Assembly: GCF_002097535.1 (NCBI RefSeq) | Contig: NZ_CP020772.1 | Location: 3,991,501 to 4,055,500 of the forward strand | Source of the DNA: Halobacillus mangrovi | GTDB taxonomy: Bacteria; Bacillota; Bacilli; Bacillales; Halobacillaceae | Direction: 5' to 3' | DNA length: 64,000 nucleotides | Shown: one piece after another, positions 42,725 through 51,103 of the stretch | Layout: each line of letters begins with the position of its first letter | How positions within the stretch are numbered: position 1 is the stretch's first letter | Position numbers and translations under genes: made by a program | Notes under the pieces: generated by a model | Databases searched by the model: none | What the model was told of the DNA's origin: nothing | Seen by the model: the letters and a program-made list of their open reading frames with translations, nothing else

Positions 42725-43703
42725 GTACCAACTCTGAATCGAGCATAACTTCTGTATATTTCTCTTTTGACCCATTAATTCTCTTAAGCAACTGCTCAAC
42801 GGCTACTTTTCCAATCTCAAACGCCGGCTGTCTGACAACAGATAAAGGGGGAGAAGTGATTTTCATCCAATCATAATCGTCATATCCTATGATGCCAATC
42901 TCCTCAGGAATTTTAACCTCGTGTTCCTGGAGGTAAGAAACAGCCCCCATCGTCATGACATTATTTGCGACAAACAAAGCAGATACTTCTGCTTCATGAA
43001 GTTCTTTCGCCAATTGATATCCTTGTTCGAATGTGGCTGGACCTTCTTTAATAAACTCTTTTCTTACGGGGATCGCTTTTTCTTCCAAGGCTTGTTTATA
43101 CCCTTTTAAGCGTTCATCACTAGTGGTAATCCCCAGGGTGCCTGTGATAAAACCAATCCGCTCGTATCCTTTGTTAAGTAGAGCACGGACAGCTTCATAT
43201 GCACCTCGAAGGTTATCAACAAGAACCATATCTCCTTCAATACCGCTCGGATGACGGTCAATATAAACGACTGGATAATCACCTGTTAATTCCTTCTTAT
43301 ACGCTGAATCCTCCCCGTTTACAGGCGCAATGACCAATCCGTCAATCAACTGCGTATTAAACACGCGAATTTGATTTTTTTCCGTTACTTCATCTTCATT
43401 GGAATTACTAAGTATTAAGTTATATCCATTCTCTTTCAACACCTTTTCAATTCCATTGGCAATGCTCATGAAGAAAAAATTGGATGTATCTTCTGCAACT
43501 AATGGAACCAAAAGTCCGATCGTATTCGATTTACGGCTTCTGAGGCTTCTGGCAATTCGGTTTGGCTGGTAATTCAAGTCCTTCATCGCCATGTATACTT
43601 TTTGCTTGGTCTCTTCTGCTACAAATCTTGTCTCATTGATCACATGAGAGACGGTAGCTGTAGAAACTTGGGCCTTTTTTGCAACATCTTTAATGGAAAC
43701 CAT
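42708..43703 (-). CDS. LacI family transcriptional repressor of the fructan locus
   Basis: A 331-residue repressor. HTH and hinge at 1-58: SIKDVAKKAQVSTATVSHVINETRFVAEETKQKVYMAMKDLNYQPNRIARSLR, the LacI/GalR standard. The ligand domain follows with the periplasmic-binding-protein fold (NTIGLLVPLV, IGIIGYDDYDW). It lies upstream of and parallel to the transport operon and shares an operator-like element with it. Its own promoter holds a cre site, so it is probably under both autoregulation and glucose repression. The inducer is inferred to be a fructan-derived sugar. Confidence 0.92.
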   Translation of the reverse strand: MVSIKDVAKKAQVSTATVSHVINETRFVAEETKQKVYMAMKDLNYQPNRIARSLRSRKSNTIGLLVPLVAEDTSNFFFMSIANGIEKVLKENGYNLILSNSNEDEVTEKNQIRVFNTQLIDGLVIAPVNGEDSAYKKELTGDYPVVYIDRHPSGIEGDMVLVDNLRGAYEAVRALLNKGYERIGFITGTLGITTSDERLKGYKQALEEKAIPVRKEFIKEGPATFEQGYQLAKELHEAEVSALFVANNVMTMGAVSYLQEHEVKIPEEIGIIGYDDYDWMKITSPPLSVVRQPAFEIGKVAVEQLLKRINGSKEKYTEVMLDSELVQRGSF

Positions 43704-43733
43704 GGTTAATCCTCATTTCTAAAACTCAGTTAA

Positions 43734-43757
43734 TCGTTTGCGTAATCGATTACTTTA
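43734..43757 (-). promoter_or_regulatory. operator of the LacI-type repressor gene
   Basis: It contains GTAATCGATTAC, a perfect 12-bp palindrome with a central CG, inside the 24-bp element shared with 42661-42684. It lies just downstream of the lacI -10 box. Confidence 0.7.
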
Positions 43758-43762
43758 AGTAG

Positions 43763-43791
43763 ACTATACTCCTTGTAAACGCTTTCGTCAA
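43763..43791 (-). promoter_or_regulatory. lacI promoter with embedded cre
   Basis: On the minus strand: TTGACG (43786-43791), 17 bases, TATAGT (43763-43768). The spacer contains CGAAAGCGTTTACA (43774-43787), a one-mismatch cre. CcpA bound here would cover the promoter. Confidence 0.75.
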
Positions 43792-44019
43792 TGTGTTTTT
43801 TAAAATATCTTGTTTTTTGTCTTATTAAACAGATTTATTATATTTAAATCTATAAGTACACGATACAAAATAAATCAGAAAAAATTTACAGCGTTCAATC
43901 CTTACGAATATGAAGGGATGGTTCTCATTAGAGTTTCCTACTACATTTAACAGAGTCTTTTTAAACAACGGTATGATTACGGACTAGTCTAGATGGGTTA
44001 AATCTATAAACAAATTATT

Positions 44020-44047
44020 TTGAGACACGAAATAACCCTGATACGAT
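44020..44047 (+). promoter_or_regulatory. promoter of the luciferase-like gene
   Basis: TTGAGA, 16 bases, TACGAT, 36 bp before the start codon. The stretch 43792-44019 before it is AT-rich and shows no gene. Confidence 0.5.
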
Positions 44048-44083
44048 GAACAATATGATTTTAAAAGAAAAGAGGATGAAATC

Positions 44084-45070
44084 ATGACACTTCAAGATAC
44101 AAAGTTTTCCGTATTAGACCTCGCCCCCGTCATTGAAGGAGGAAGTCCAGCTGATTCTTTTCGTAACACAGTAGACTTAGCCCAGCACGTAGAAAAATGG
44201 GGTTTCACAAGATATTGGATGGCCGAGCACCACAACATGCCGTTTATCGCAAGCTCAGCAACATCTATTGCTATCAGTCATGTAGCCCATAATACTTCGT
44301 CTATTCGTGTCGGGTCAGGCGGAGTGATGCTGCCCAACCACGCGCCACTCATAATCGCTGAACAATTCGGTACGCTAGAAACGCTGTTTCCAGGACGAAT
44401 CGACCTCGGCTTAGGACGTGCACCAGGGACAGACCAGCTTACCGCCCAGGCCCTTCGCCGTGATCTAAACAGTCGAGCGGAGAACTTCCCAGCACAAGTG
44501 GATGAATTACGAGGGTATTTCGAAGGGAAAAATCGAATAAGAGCTATTCCAGGAGAAGGCTTGAATATTCCTATTTGGCTACTAGGATCAAGCGGGTTCA
44601 GCGCCCAGCTTGCCGGCCAGCTCGGTCTTCCATTTTCGTTTGCAAGTCACTTCTCACCGAATAATACACTAGGCGCTCTAGATTTATATCGTCGCACTTT
44701 CACCCCTTCTTCCATTTTGGACGAACCGTACACAATGGTTGGTGTAAACGTGATTGCAGCTGACACAGATGAGGAAGCAGAGCGCTTGGCTACATCTTTA
44801 CAGCAGCAGTTTCTAAACCTTGTGCGTAATACAAACCACCTTCTCCAACCTCCAGTCGATAACATGGATGATATCTGGACTGCTGGTGAAAAGGCAGCCT
44901 TACAGCAACAGTTAGGGGCTTCAATTATCGGAGGTCCTGAAACTGTCAAAGAAAAACTCGAGAATTTCCAGGCTGAAACAGAAGCTGATGAAATGATGAT
45001 CATTTCCCAAATTTATGATCATTCAGCCAGGATCCGATCTTATGAGATCGTTGCAGAAATCATGAATTAA
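44084..45070 (+). CDS. LLM class flavin-dependent oxidoreductase
   Basis: A 328-residue luciferase-like monooxygenase of the single-component TIM-barrel type. [72 protein letters not shown] and the [10 protein letters not shown] region are all typical of the YceB/YtmO-like subgroup that uses FMNH2. The substrate is unknown. GAGGATG precedes the ATG. Monocistronic, ending in a shared terminator. Confidence 0.88.
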   Translation: MTLQDTKFSVLDLAPVIEGGSPADSFRNTVDLAQHVEKWGFTRYWMAEHHNMPFIASSATSIAISHVAHNTSSIRVGSGGVMLPNHAPLIIAEQFGTLETLFPGRIDLGLGRAPGTDQLTAQALRRDLNSRAENFPAQVDELRGYFEGKNRIRAIPGEGLNIPIWLLGSSGFSAQLAGQLGLPFSFASHFSPNNTLGALDLYRRTFTPSSILDEPYTMVGVNVIAADTDEEAERLATSLQQQFLNLVRNTNHLLQPPVDNMDDIWTAGEKAALQQQLGASIIGGPETVKEKLENFQAETEADEMMIISQIYDHSARIRSYEIVAEIMN

Positions 45071-45080
45071 TAAATGCAAA

Positions 45081-45109
45081 TGCCCTCTCCAGAAATGAAG
45101 GAGAGGGCA
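45081..45109. terminator. bidirectional terminator between convergent genes
   Basis: TGCCCTCTCC pairs with GGAGAGGGCA around 9 bases, followed by a T-rich stretch. Confidence 0.85.
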
Positions 45110-45119
45110 ATTATTTTTC

Positions 45120-45842
45120 TTACTTTAGTGTAGCCAAATAGGTATAAACGTCGTTTAAATTTTCAAACCCTAACTCTTGTATATCCTTAATGCTTTCAAC
45201 CCAAAGCTTTGCAGTGGCCATCGCATCATGGAAGGCGTGGTGTCGATGCTTAATACTGATTCCGTAATGAGCACAGCAGTCATCAAGACTAACCAGGTCC
45301 TTCTCCTTATGAATGATTTTAGTTAAGAAAGATGTATCGACAATCCGGTGTTGAAAGTTTTTCCTTAAAGCTAGCCACGTTGCATGATTCATAAATTGCT
45401 TTTCGTGGTTTGCATGGTGAGCGACTAGCGTATCTGTTTTAACATAAGAGTAAAATTCCTTCAGCACATCACGCATAGCCGGAGATTCTAATAACATCTC
45501 CCCCGTAATTCCTGTGAGCTTTGTAATCTCTTCTGAAGGTGCTGACTCACTATAGACAAGAGAATAAAAGGACTGATCCTCAAGTATTTTCGTCCCCTCT
45601 ACTTTCACAGCCCCAATCGAAAGAATTTCGTCTCCCTTGTAAGGGTAAAACCCTGTCGTTTCTAAGTCGAACACCACCACTGAAAGTTCTTCAAATGGAA
45701 CAACAAGTGTATCTTTATTCCGCAGTTGTCGTTCCAGATTTCTTACATAAGCCACTTTTGAAGGGTCATTCTGATTCAAAGAAGAGAATCCGCTGCCAAG
45801 CCTGTCAGACAAATCTTTTACGAATTGTACAAAAGGATTCAT
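45120..45842 (-). CDS. DEDDh 3'-5' exonuclease (DnaQ/epsilon-like)
   Basis: A protein of 240 residues. The exonuclease domain (about 52-230) has Exo I VVFDLETTGF (Asp and Glu metal ligands), Exo II around TLVAHHANHEKQFMNH and Exo III HHAFHDAMATAKLW with the His and Asp of the DEDDh class. The N-terminal 50 residues are extra. It may trim DNA or RNA ends. The start overlaps the DUF294 stop by four bases, so the pair is translationally coupled. A DUF294/exonuclease pair is a recurring neighbourhood in bacteria. Confidence 0.85.
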   Translation of the reverse strand: MNPFVQFVKDLSDRLGSGFSSLNQNDPSKVAYVRNLERQLRNKDTLVVPFEELSVVVFDLETTGFYPYKGDEILSIGAVKVEGTKILEDQSFYSLVYSESAPSEEITKLTGITGEMLLESPAMRDVLKEFYSYVKTDTLVAHHANHEKQFMNHATWLALRKNFQHRIVDTSFLTKIIHKEKDLVSLDDCCAHYGISIKHRHHAFHDAMATAKLWVESIKDIQELGFENLNDVYTYLATLK

Positions 45843-46807
45843 AAGGCATCCTCTTCATGAAGCATTGATTTACATTTGGAGAAGAGCTTTTGTCCTCTTC
45901 TAATTAGAAACTTTAACTTCTGTTTGTCCTGTTTTGACAGTACTTTAAGTGGAAGTAAGTGTACCTTTTCATAGCTTGTTGCTGACTTTCTAAACTTCAG
46001 ACGAAAATCAAGCAGTTCTCGAAAATTCTTTTCGTAAGCTTCAAGAAAAGGGTAATTATAAGTAAGGATTTCGAATCTATCAAGTGTCGGTGCAGCGCAA
46101 ACCCCTTTTTTCAATGCTAAAACTCTAAGGGCGTTGACGTATGGAAAATAAGCCGTTTGTTTTAAATGAATTTCTCCATCCAACCCTTGCCCATGTTCAG
46201 GAAGGAGCTGCCCAAAAACCCCCACTCCCTTTTTAATAAATTCAAAGTTGTCAATGAGACGGGAATATAAGTGGGGATGATCTTCCAACATAGAAAAAGA
46301 AGCATTTTTAAGCTGCATCAGCAAATTCTCATCCCCAACTAACACCCTTGAATCAATAAAGATCGAGAAGTTCCTAAGCGACTGCCAACTTTCCTCAAGC
46401 AGCCATTCTTCTATCAGCTTCTCAAAAGAACCCATGGACTGACACCATAATGCATTGGATGCCATCACATTTCCTTCACACTTTTCATAGCCGACGACAC
46501 CCATTCCATAACTAATTTCCGTTCCGAGATTTAAAAAGTATTCCTGAAAATCGGTAGAACCATTGAATATTATTCCATGATCCTGGTCGCTCCAAACAGA
46601 CTGTTCACACCGACCAGCACTGCCCATGAGAAAAAATGCAAAAGGAGCAGGCGGTTTCCCCTGCTCACTTTCAATATGATCCATTGCAATTCTTACGGTT
46701 TGGTACATGACTTGATCGTGGAACGCATTCAATTGATGGTGGTCATCAGCGACTGAATCAAGCGTTTCTTCTCGCCATTGCTTGATTTCTTCATACGTAT
46801 TGAACAC
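45839..46807 (-). CDS. DUF294 (GlnD-like) nucleotidyltransferase-like protein
   Basis: A protein of 322 residues. The nucleotidyltransferase motif appears as GSAGRCEQSVWSDQDHGIIF (about 61-80), the GS-x-D-x-D pattern of the Pol-beta/GlnD superfamily, followed by the DUF294 C-terminal helical domain. Many relatives carry N-terminal CBS or cNMP domains; this one does not. GlnD uridylylates PII in nitrogen control. Position directly behind the ammonium transporter, where glnK usually sits, suggests a role in nitrogen signalling, but no PII gene is in the window. Coupled to the exonuclease gene. Confidence 0.78.
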   Translation of the reverse strand: MFNTYEEIKQWREETLDSVADDHHQLNAFHDQVMYQTVRIAMDHIESEQGKPPAPFAFFLMGSAGRCEQSVWSDQDHGIIFNGSTDFQEYFLNLGTEISYGMGVVGYEKCEGNVMASNALWCQSMGSFEKLIEEWLLEESWQSLRNFSIFIDSRVLVGDENLLMQLKNASFSMLEDHPHLYSRLIDNFEFIKKGVGVFGQLLPEHGQGLDGEIHLKQTAYFPYVNALRVLALKKGVCAAPTLDRFEILTYNYPFLEAYEKNFRELLDFRLKFRKSATSYEKVHLLPLKVLSKQDKQKLKFLIRRGQKLFSKCKSMLHEEDAL

Positions 46808-46832
46808 AACTATCCATTCCTTTTATTTAAGT

Positions 46833-48101
46833 TTAAGCTCCAGACTTAGAATTAGGCGGTGTTAAGTTCTCAGGATATCCATAGCCACCGTGTTCACTCA
46901 AGTCCAGCCCCATAATCTCCTCTTCTTCTGTAACACGAAGTCCTCCCATTGCTTTATCCATGACCTTTAAAATAATGTAGGATACCAAAAAGGCATATAG
47001 ACCACAGCTTACAACACCGAGAATTTGAATCCCAAGCTGCTCGAATCCACCTCCGTAAAATAAGCCCGGACGTCCAACAGTCGCAAGCTCCGGAGTAGCA
47101 AACAATCCATTGGAGAGAGTTCCCCATACTCCGACGGTTCCGTGTACAGATAACGCAAAGATCGGATCGTCAATTCTTCTTTTATCAAAGAATCTCATAC
47201 TGAAAAATACGAAAGCTCCTCCAACAAGTCCAATGATGACGGCAGCCCAAGGTTCCACAAAGGCACAAGAAGCAGTAATTGCAACAAGACCAGCCAGTGC
47301 TCCATTTAACGTAGTCGGAACATCCGCTTTTCCTGTAACCGCCCATACCATCAACATAGCTCCCACAGCTCCAGCCCCGGCAGCTAATTGAGTATTTAAC
47401 GCTACATATCCAAAGAAAGCATCTGCGACACCAAAAGTACTTCCTGCGTTAAAGCCGAACCAGCCGACCCAAAGGATTAATACACCCAGAGCTGTAAACA
47501 CCTGGTTGTGTCCAGCGATTTCATTGGAAGAACCATCTTTATTGTATTTACCAATACGCGGCTTCAAAATGATTGTTGCCGCAAGAGCTGCCATGGCTCC
47601 CGTTAAGTGTACGACGGTTGAGCCTGCGAAATCCTGCTTGCCGTGTTCAGCTAACCAGCCGCCTCCCCAGATCCAGTGAGCAATAACCGGATAGATGACG
47701 ATAGAAAATAAGATAGCAAAAATGACATAGGCAATTAATTTCGCCCGTTCAGCAAACCCACCGAATGCAATCGTCATCGCTATAGCTGCAAATGCCAGCT
47801 GGAATAGGAAGTCAACAGATCCGGCAAGACTTTCCCCCATTATTGTTGCATCGCCGTAAAAGAAATTAGATAAACCGATAATCGCATTTCCTTCGCCATA
47901 AATGAGTCCATAACCAAGCGCCCAGAACACAAGGGATACAATTCCTACAGTGAAAACTGTCTTACCAGCAATATGGCCGGCATTTTTCATTCTCGTCGAC
48001 CCAGCTTCAAGTAAAATAAATCCTCCCTGCATGAGCAAAACAAGAATCGTACACACGATAATCCACAAGTTATTCATCAAGAACGTTGCATCCATTTCCA
48101 A
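46833..48101 (-). CDS. amt: ammonium transporter, Amt family
   Basis: A 422-residue channel with eleven membrane helices. LWIIVCTILVLLMQGGFILLEAGSTR opens the protein, the pore histidines lie in VVHLTGAMAALAATIILKPRIGKY and SVHGTVGVWGTL, and the cytoplasmic tail is short. It takes up ammonium when nitrogen is scarce. The TTG start (48099-48101) has GGAG five bases upstream; an ATG two codons later is an alternative. A TnrA box and sigma-A promoter precede it. DUF294 and exonuclease genes follow after 25 bases and are probably co-transcribed. Confidence 0.94.
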   Translation of the reverse strand: MEMDATFLMNNLWIIVCTILVLLMQGGFILLEAGSTRMKNAGHIAGKTVFTVGIVSLVFWALGYGLIYGEGNAIIGLSNFFYGDATIMGESLAGSVDFLFQLAFAAIAMTIAFGGFAERAKLIAYVIFAILFSIVIYPVIAHWIWGGGWLAEHGKQDFAGSTVVHLTGAMAALAATIILKPRIGKYNKDGSSNEIAGHNQVFTALGVLILWVGWFGFNAGSTFGVADAFFGYVALNTQLAAGAGAVGAMLMVWAVTGKADVPTTLNGALAGLVAITASCAFVEPWAAVIIGLVGGAFVFFSMRFFDKRRIDDPIFALSVHGTVGVWGTLSNGLFATPELATVGRPGLFYGGGFEQLGIQILGVVSCGLYAFLVSYIILKVMDKAMGGLRVTEEEEIMGLDLSEHGGYGYPENLTPPNSKSGA

Positions 48102-48147
48102 ACTGTCTCCTTTATGTTAGATTTCTTAACAATGTATGTTAAGTAAT

Positions 48148-48199
48148 ACTCTAACAAAATCTGAAAATTAACACAATACTCATGTAAGGATTTTTTACA
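48148..48199 (-). promoter_or_regulatory. TnrA box and promoter of the ammonium transporter operon
   Basis: On the minus strand TGTAAAAAATCCTTACA (48183-48199) matches the TnrA consensus TGTNANAWWWTMTNACA with one mismatch. Six bases later comes TTGTGT (48171-48176), then 17 bases and TAGAGT (48148-48153). The box centre is about 50 bp upstream of the expected transcription start, the position at which TnrA activates. Confidence 0.75.
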
Positions 48200-48230
48200 T
48201 GAATATAAAATAAACAATTGATTCGAACTA

Positions 48231-48263
48231 AAAAGCCCCGGAAGGCACTGTACCTTCAGGGGC
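48231..48263 (-). terminator. terminator of the YjiH/aminotransferase operon
   Basis: GCCCCGGAAGG pairs with CCTTCAGGGGC with one mismatch. A TTTTT run follows on the minus strand. Confidence 0.85.
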
Positions 48264-48285
48264 GATTGCTTCACTATTAATCTAT

Positions 48286-49611
48286 TTAAATCACTGACAC
48301 GATATGACTTTCTTTTTCATATTCCATCACGGCTTCTTCAAAGACAGCCAACCCATGATCAATCTGGTCTTTCGTTACAACCAAAGGCGGGATCATACGG
48401 ATGACTTCCTGATGTTTCCCGCACAAATAGAACAAGACGCCTTTTTCTAGAGACAGATCTAAGATCTTCATCATCCCGTCTCCATCAGGAGCTCCTGTTT
48501 CAGGATCAATGATTTCAATCCCGATCATAAGACCGACACCTCTGATATCACCGATCACTTTATGATTTTCCCTGATTTTCTTTAGCCGCTCTATCGCATA
48601 AGCACCAAGCTGTTTCGAGTTCTCAACTAACCTTTCCTCTTCAAGCACATCCAATGTAGCAAGAGCTGCCGAGCAGGCGATCGGGTTTCCACCGAATGTG
48701 GTTCCATGAGTGCCCATCGGCCATTTGCTCATAAGTTCTTTAGAAGCAACCGTTGCGCTGAGCGGCATTCCTGATGCTATACCTTTTGCAATGGCCATAA
48801 CATCCGGAGTAACTCCAAAGGTTTGAGCAGCAAACCATTCCCCAGTACGTCCGAACCCTGTTTGGACTTCATCAAAAATCAGCAGGATGCCATGCTGGTC
48901 ACATACCTCACGTACCTTTTGCAGCCATTCTTTTGGAGGAATAATATATCCACCTTCCCCAAGGACCGGCTCCACAATCACACAAGCTACTTCCTCAGGC
49001 GTCACCTGATGGTCGAAAAGCATTTCAAAATCTTTTTCCAGCTTATTCACACAGTATTCAGAAACGTCTTCACCTTCTGGACAGCTCGAAGCATCCGCAT
49101 AAGGAAGCTGATAGGTCAGGCCATTCGGCTGCAGAAATTTCCGGTATTTACTTTTAGAAGTACTAACACCAAGAGCACCAAGCGACCTTCCATGGAAACA
49201 GCCAGTAAAAGATATAGTATAGGGCCGCTTTGTTGCGTATTTAGCAAGCTTTAACGCCCCTTCAATGGCTTCTGTTCCACTGTTTGCAAAAAAGAGGCAA
49301 TCAAGATTTCCCGGCAATAGGTTTTGAAGACGATCAGCGACTCTTAATATGGAATCATACATGATCACTCCTGAGGGGCCATGCATGAGTTGATCTGCCC
49401 CTTCTTTAATAGCTTGTACAACTTTAGGGTGACGATGACCTGTATTAGCTACAGCGATGCCTGAAGTGAAATCTAAATATTTCTTTCCATCGGTACCATA
49501 GTAGTAGCAGCCTTCTTCTTTTTCTACAGGAAGGTTCGGATGGTCCTTGGCCATACTCGGCGCTAGCAAATCTGGCAATCGTTTATATAAATCTTCGAAT
49601 GATGGGTTCAT
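48286..49611 (-). CDS. class III pyridoxal-phosphate aminotransferase
   Basis: A 441-residue enzyme of the GabT/ornithine transaminase group. [21 protein letters not shown] contacts the cofactor phosphate, [19 protein letters not shown] holds the PLP-stacking Asp, and the Schiff-base Lys lies in [15 protein letters not shown]. It transfers an omega- or alpha-amino group; 4-aminobutyrate, beta-alanine or a diamine are possible donors. It follows the YjiH gene by 13 bases under a sigma-54 promoter, which in Bacillus typically drives amino acid catabolism. GGAGG is 9 bases before the ATG. Confidence 0.85.
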   Translation of the reverse strand: MNPSFEDLYKRLPDLLAPSMAKDHPNLPVEKEEGCYYYGTDGKKYLDFTSGIAVANTGHRHPKVVQAIKEGADQLMHGPSGVIMYDSILRVADRLQNLLPGNLDCLFFANSGTEAIEGALKLAKYATKRPYTISFTGCFHGRSLGALGVSTSKSKYRKFLQPNGLTYQLPYADASSCPEGEDVSEYCVNKLEKDFEMLFDHQVTPEEVACVIVEPVLGEGGYIIPPKEWLQKVREVCDQHGILLIFDEVQTGFGRTGEWFAAQTFGVTPDVMAIAKGIASGMPLSATVASKELMSKWPMGTHGTTFGGNPIACSAALATLDVLEEERLVENSKQLGAYAIERLKKIRENHKVIGDIRGVGLMIGIEIIDPETGAPDGDGMMKILDLSLEKGVLFYLCGKHQEVIRMIPPLVVTKDQIDHGLAVFEEAVMEYEKESHIVSVI

Positions 49612-49624
49612 AATCGTTTACCTC

Positions 49625-51022
49625 CTAGAATATGAAATGAGCGATGATTACGATGATCGGAAGAGTGATGACGGTACGCTGCAAGAAAATAATGGCTAAC
49701 TCTGCTACGGAGATAGGAATCTTCGATTTTACCAGCAGGATTCCTATTTCAGACATGTAGATCAGCTGAGTTAAAGAAATGGCAGCAATAACAAAGCGGG
49801 TCAATTCACTCTCAATTCCAGAACCAATAACAGCCGGCAGGAACATGTCCGCAAAGCCGACAAGCATAGCCGGAGCTGCCTGCGCCGCTTCAGGAATCTG
49901 CATCCACTGAAGAATCGGAACAATCGGCATTGATAAGTAGGTGAAGAACGGCGTAAATTCAGCAATGATTAAGGCCACTGTCCCTAACGCCATAACCAGC
50001 GGAATTAACGCAAAGTAGATATCAAGTACCGTTTGCACCCCCTGGGTGGCTACCCCTTTTACTCCCCTTACCTCAGAAGCTTTACTCAGAGCTTTTTCCA
50101 GACCCCACTTGAAATTGGAGGTCCCTTCAGGCGTATCCTCTGAAATTTTTTGTCCAGTTCCTTCGTAATACGTGTCTGCTTTTTTAGACAACGGCGGGAT
50201 ACGCGGACAAACAAAGGCAGCTACTAACCCTGCGATAACTACCGTTAAATAGAAAGGAACAAAGTACTGCTCTAATCCGATAAAACTTATAACTACCAAA
50301 CTGAAAGCAATCGAGTTGATTGAGAAGTTCGTCGCGATGATCGACGCTTCACGCTTCGTATAGTACCCTTCTTCATATTGCTTCGTTGTAATTAAAACGC
50401 CAACCGTCCCCGCTCCCATCCAGGAAGCCAAGGCATCTATCGATGAACGCCCAGGAAGCTTGAATACAGGTCTCATTACCTTACGAAGCATCGTACCGAT
50501 AAAATCCATAAGACCGAATTCCATCAATAAAGGCATCAAAAATCCAGCAAAGAGGAACCACGCAGCAAGCACCGGGACCAATGAATATAGCATCGTACCG
50601 CCAGTTACATCGGAAATGATAAATTCAGGACCTACAGCAAATAAAGTCATAAGGGCAAATACCGCACCAATTAGACGCGTAATCGTCCAAAACGCATTTA
50701 CATAGAATAGCTGTTTCATAAAGGCGTTATTCAAAATGAAATTCGGCTTCAATCCTTTAGCGATGACTGGAAGGATTGCAGATACTATCAAAATCCCCGT
50801 CATAAGACCTGGCAGGACAGGCTCCAGATAAGCTTGGATGGACTCCGCCATCACACCGACTCCTATCGTAATTTTACCTCCATACGATATAGGAAAAAGA
50901 AACAATAAGACCCCTAGCAAGGACGGGATAAGAAACCAGGAAAAATTCCTAACCGTTCTGTTATTGACCGAATCTTGACTCCACTGTTCTTCTTCAAATG
51001 TTTTCTTCTGCTTTACCTCCAT
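49625..51022 (-). CDS. YjiH family membrane protein
   Basis: A 465-residue polytopic protein with about ten membrane helices and the nucleoside-recognition (Gate) region in the half after RSSIDALASWMGAGTVGVLITTKQYEEGYYTKREASIIATNFS. E. coli YjiH/YjiG and related proteins are predicted transporters with no proven substrate. Here it is the first gene of an operon with an aminotransferase, which argues for uptake of the amino compound that the enzyme consumes. A sigma-54 promoter lies about 60 bp upstream and AAGGAG stands 8 bases before the ATG. Confidence 0.8.
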   Translation of the reverse strand: MEVKQKKTFEEEQWSQDSVNNRTVRNFSWFLIPSLLGVLLFLFPISYGGKITIGVGVMAESIQAYLEPVLPGLMTGILIVSAILPVIAKGLKPNFILNNAFMKQLFYVNAFWTITRLIGAVFALMTLFAVGPEFIISDVTGGTMLYSLVPVLAAWFLFAGFLMPLLMEFGLMDFIGTMLRKVMRPVFKLPGRSSIDALASWMGAGTVGVLITTKQYEEGYYTKREASIIATNFSINSIAFSLVVISFIGLEQYFVPFYLTVVIAGLVAAFVCPRIPPLSKKADTYYEGTGQKISEDTPEGTSNFKWGLEKALSKASEVRGVKGVATQGVQTVLDIYFALIPLVMALGTVALIIAEFTPFFTYLSMPIVPILQWMQIPEAAQAAPAMLVGFADMFLPAVIGSGIESELTRFVIAAISLTQLIYMSEIGILLVKSKIPISVAELAIIFLQRTVITLPIIVIIAHFIF

Positions 51023-51082
51023 CTTTCACACTCCTTAAAGTTTTTTAAAAGGCAAAAGCTTTCATCTATTGCCGTCATAACA

Positions 51083-51099
51083 CGCAAGAAACATGCCAA
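51083..51099 (-). promoter_or_regulatory. sigma-54 (-24/-12) promoter
   Basis: On the minus strand TTGGCAT-GTTTC-TTGCG gives GG and GC separated by exactly 10 bases, an excellent match to the RpoN consensus TGGCAC-N5-TTGCW. It lies between the activator gene and the YjiH gene and points at the latter. Confidence 0.85.
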
Positions 51100-51103
51100 G
51101 CTT

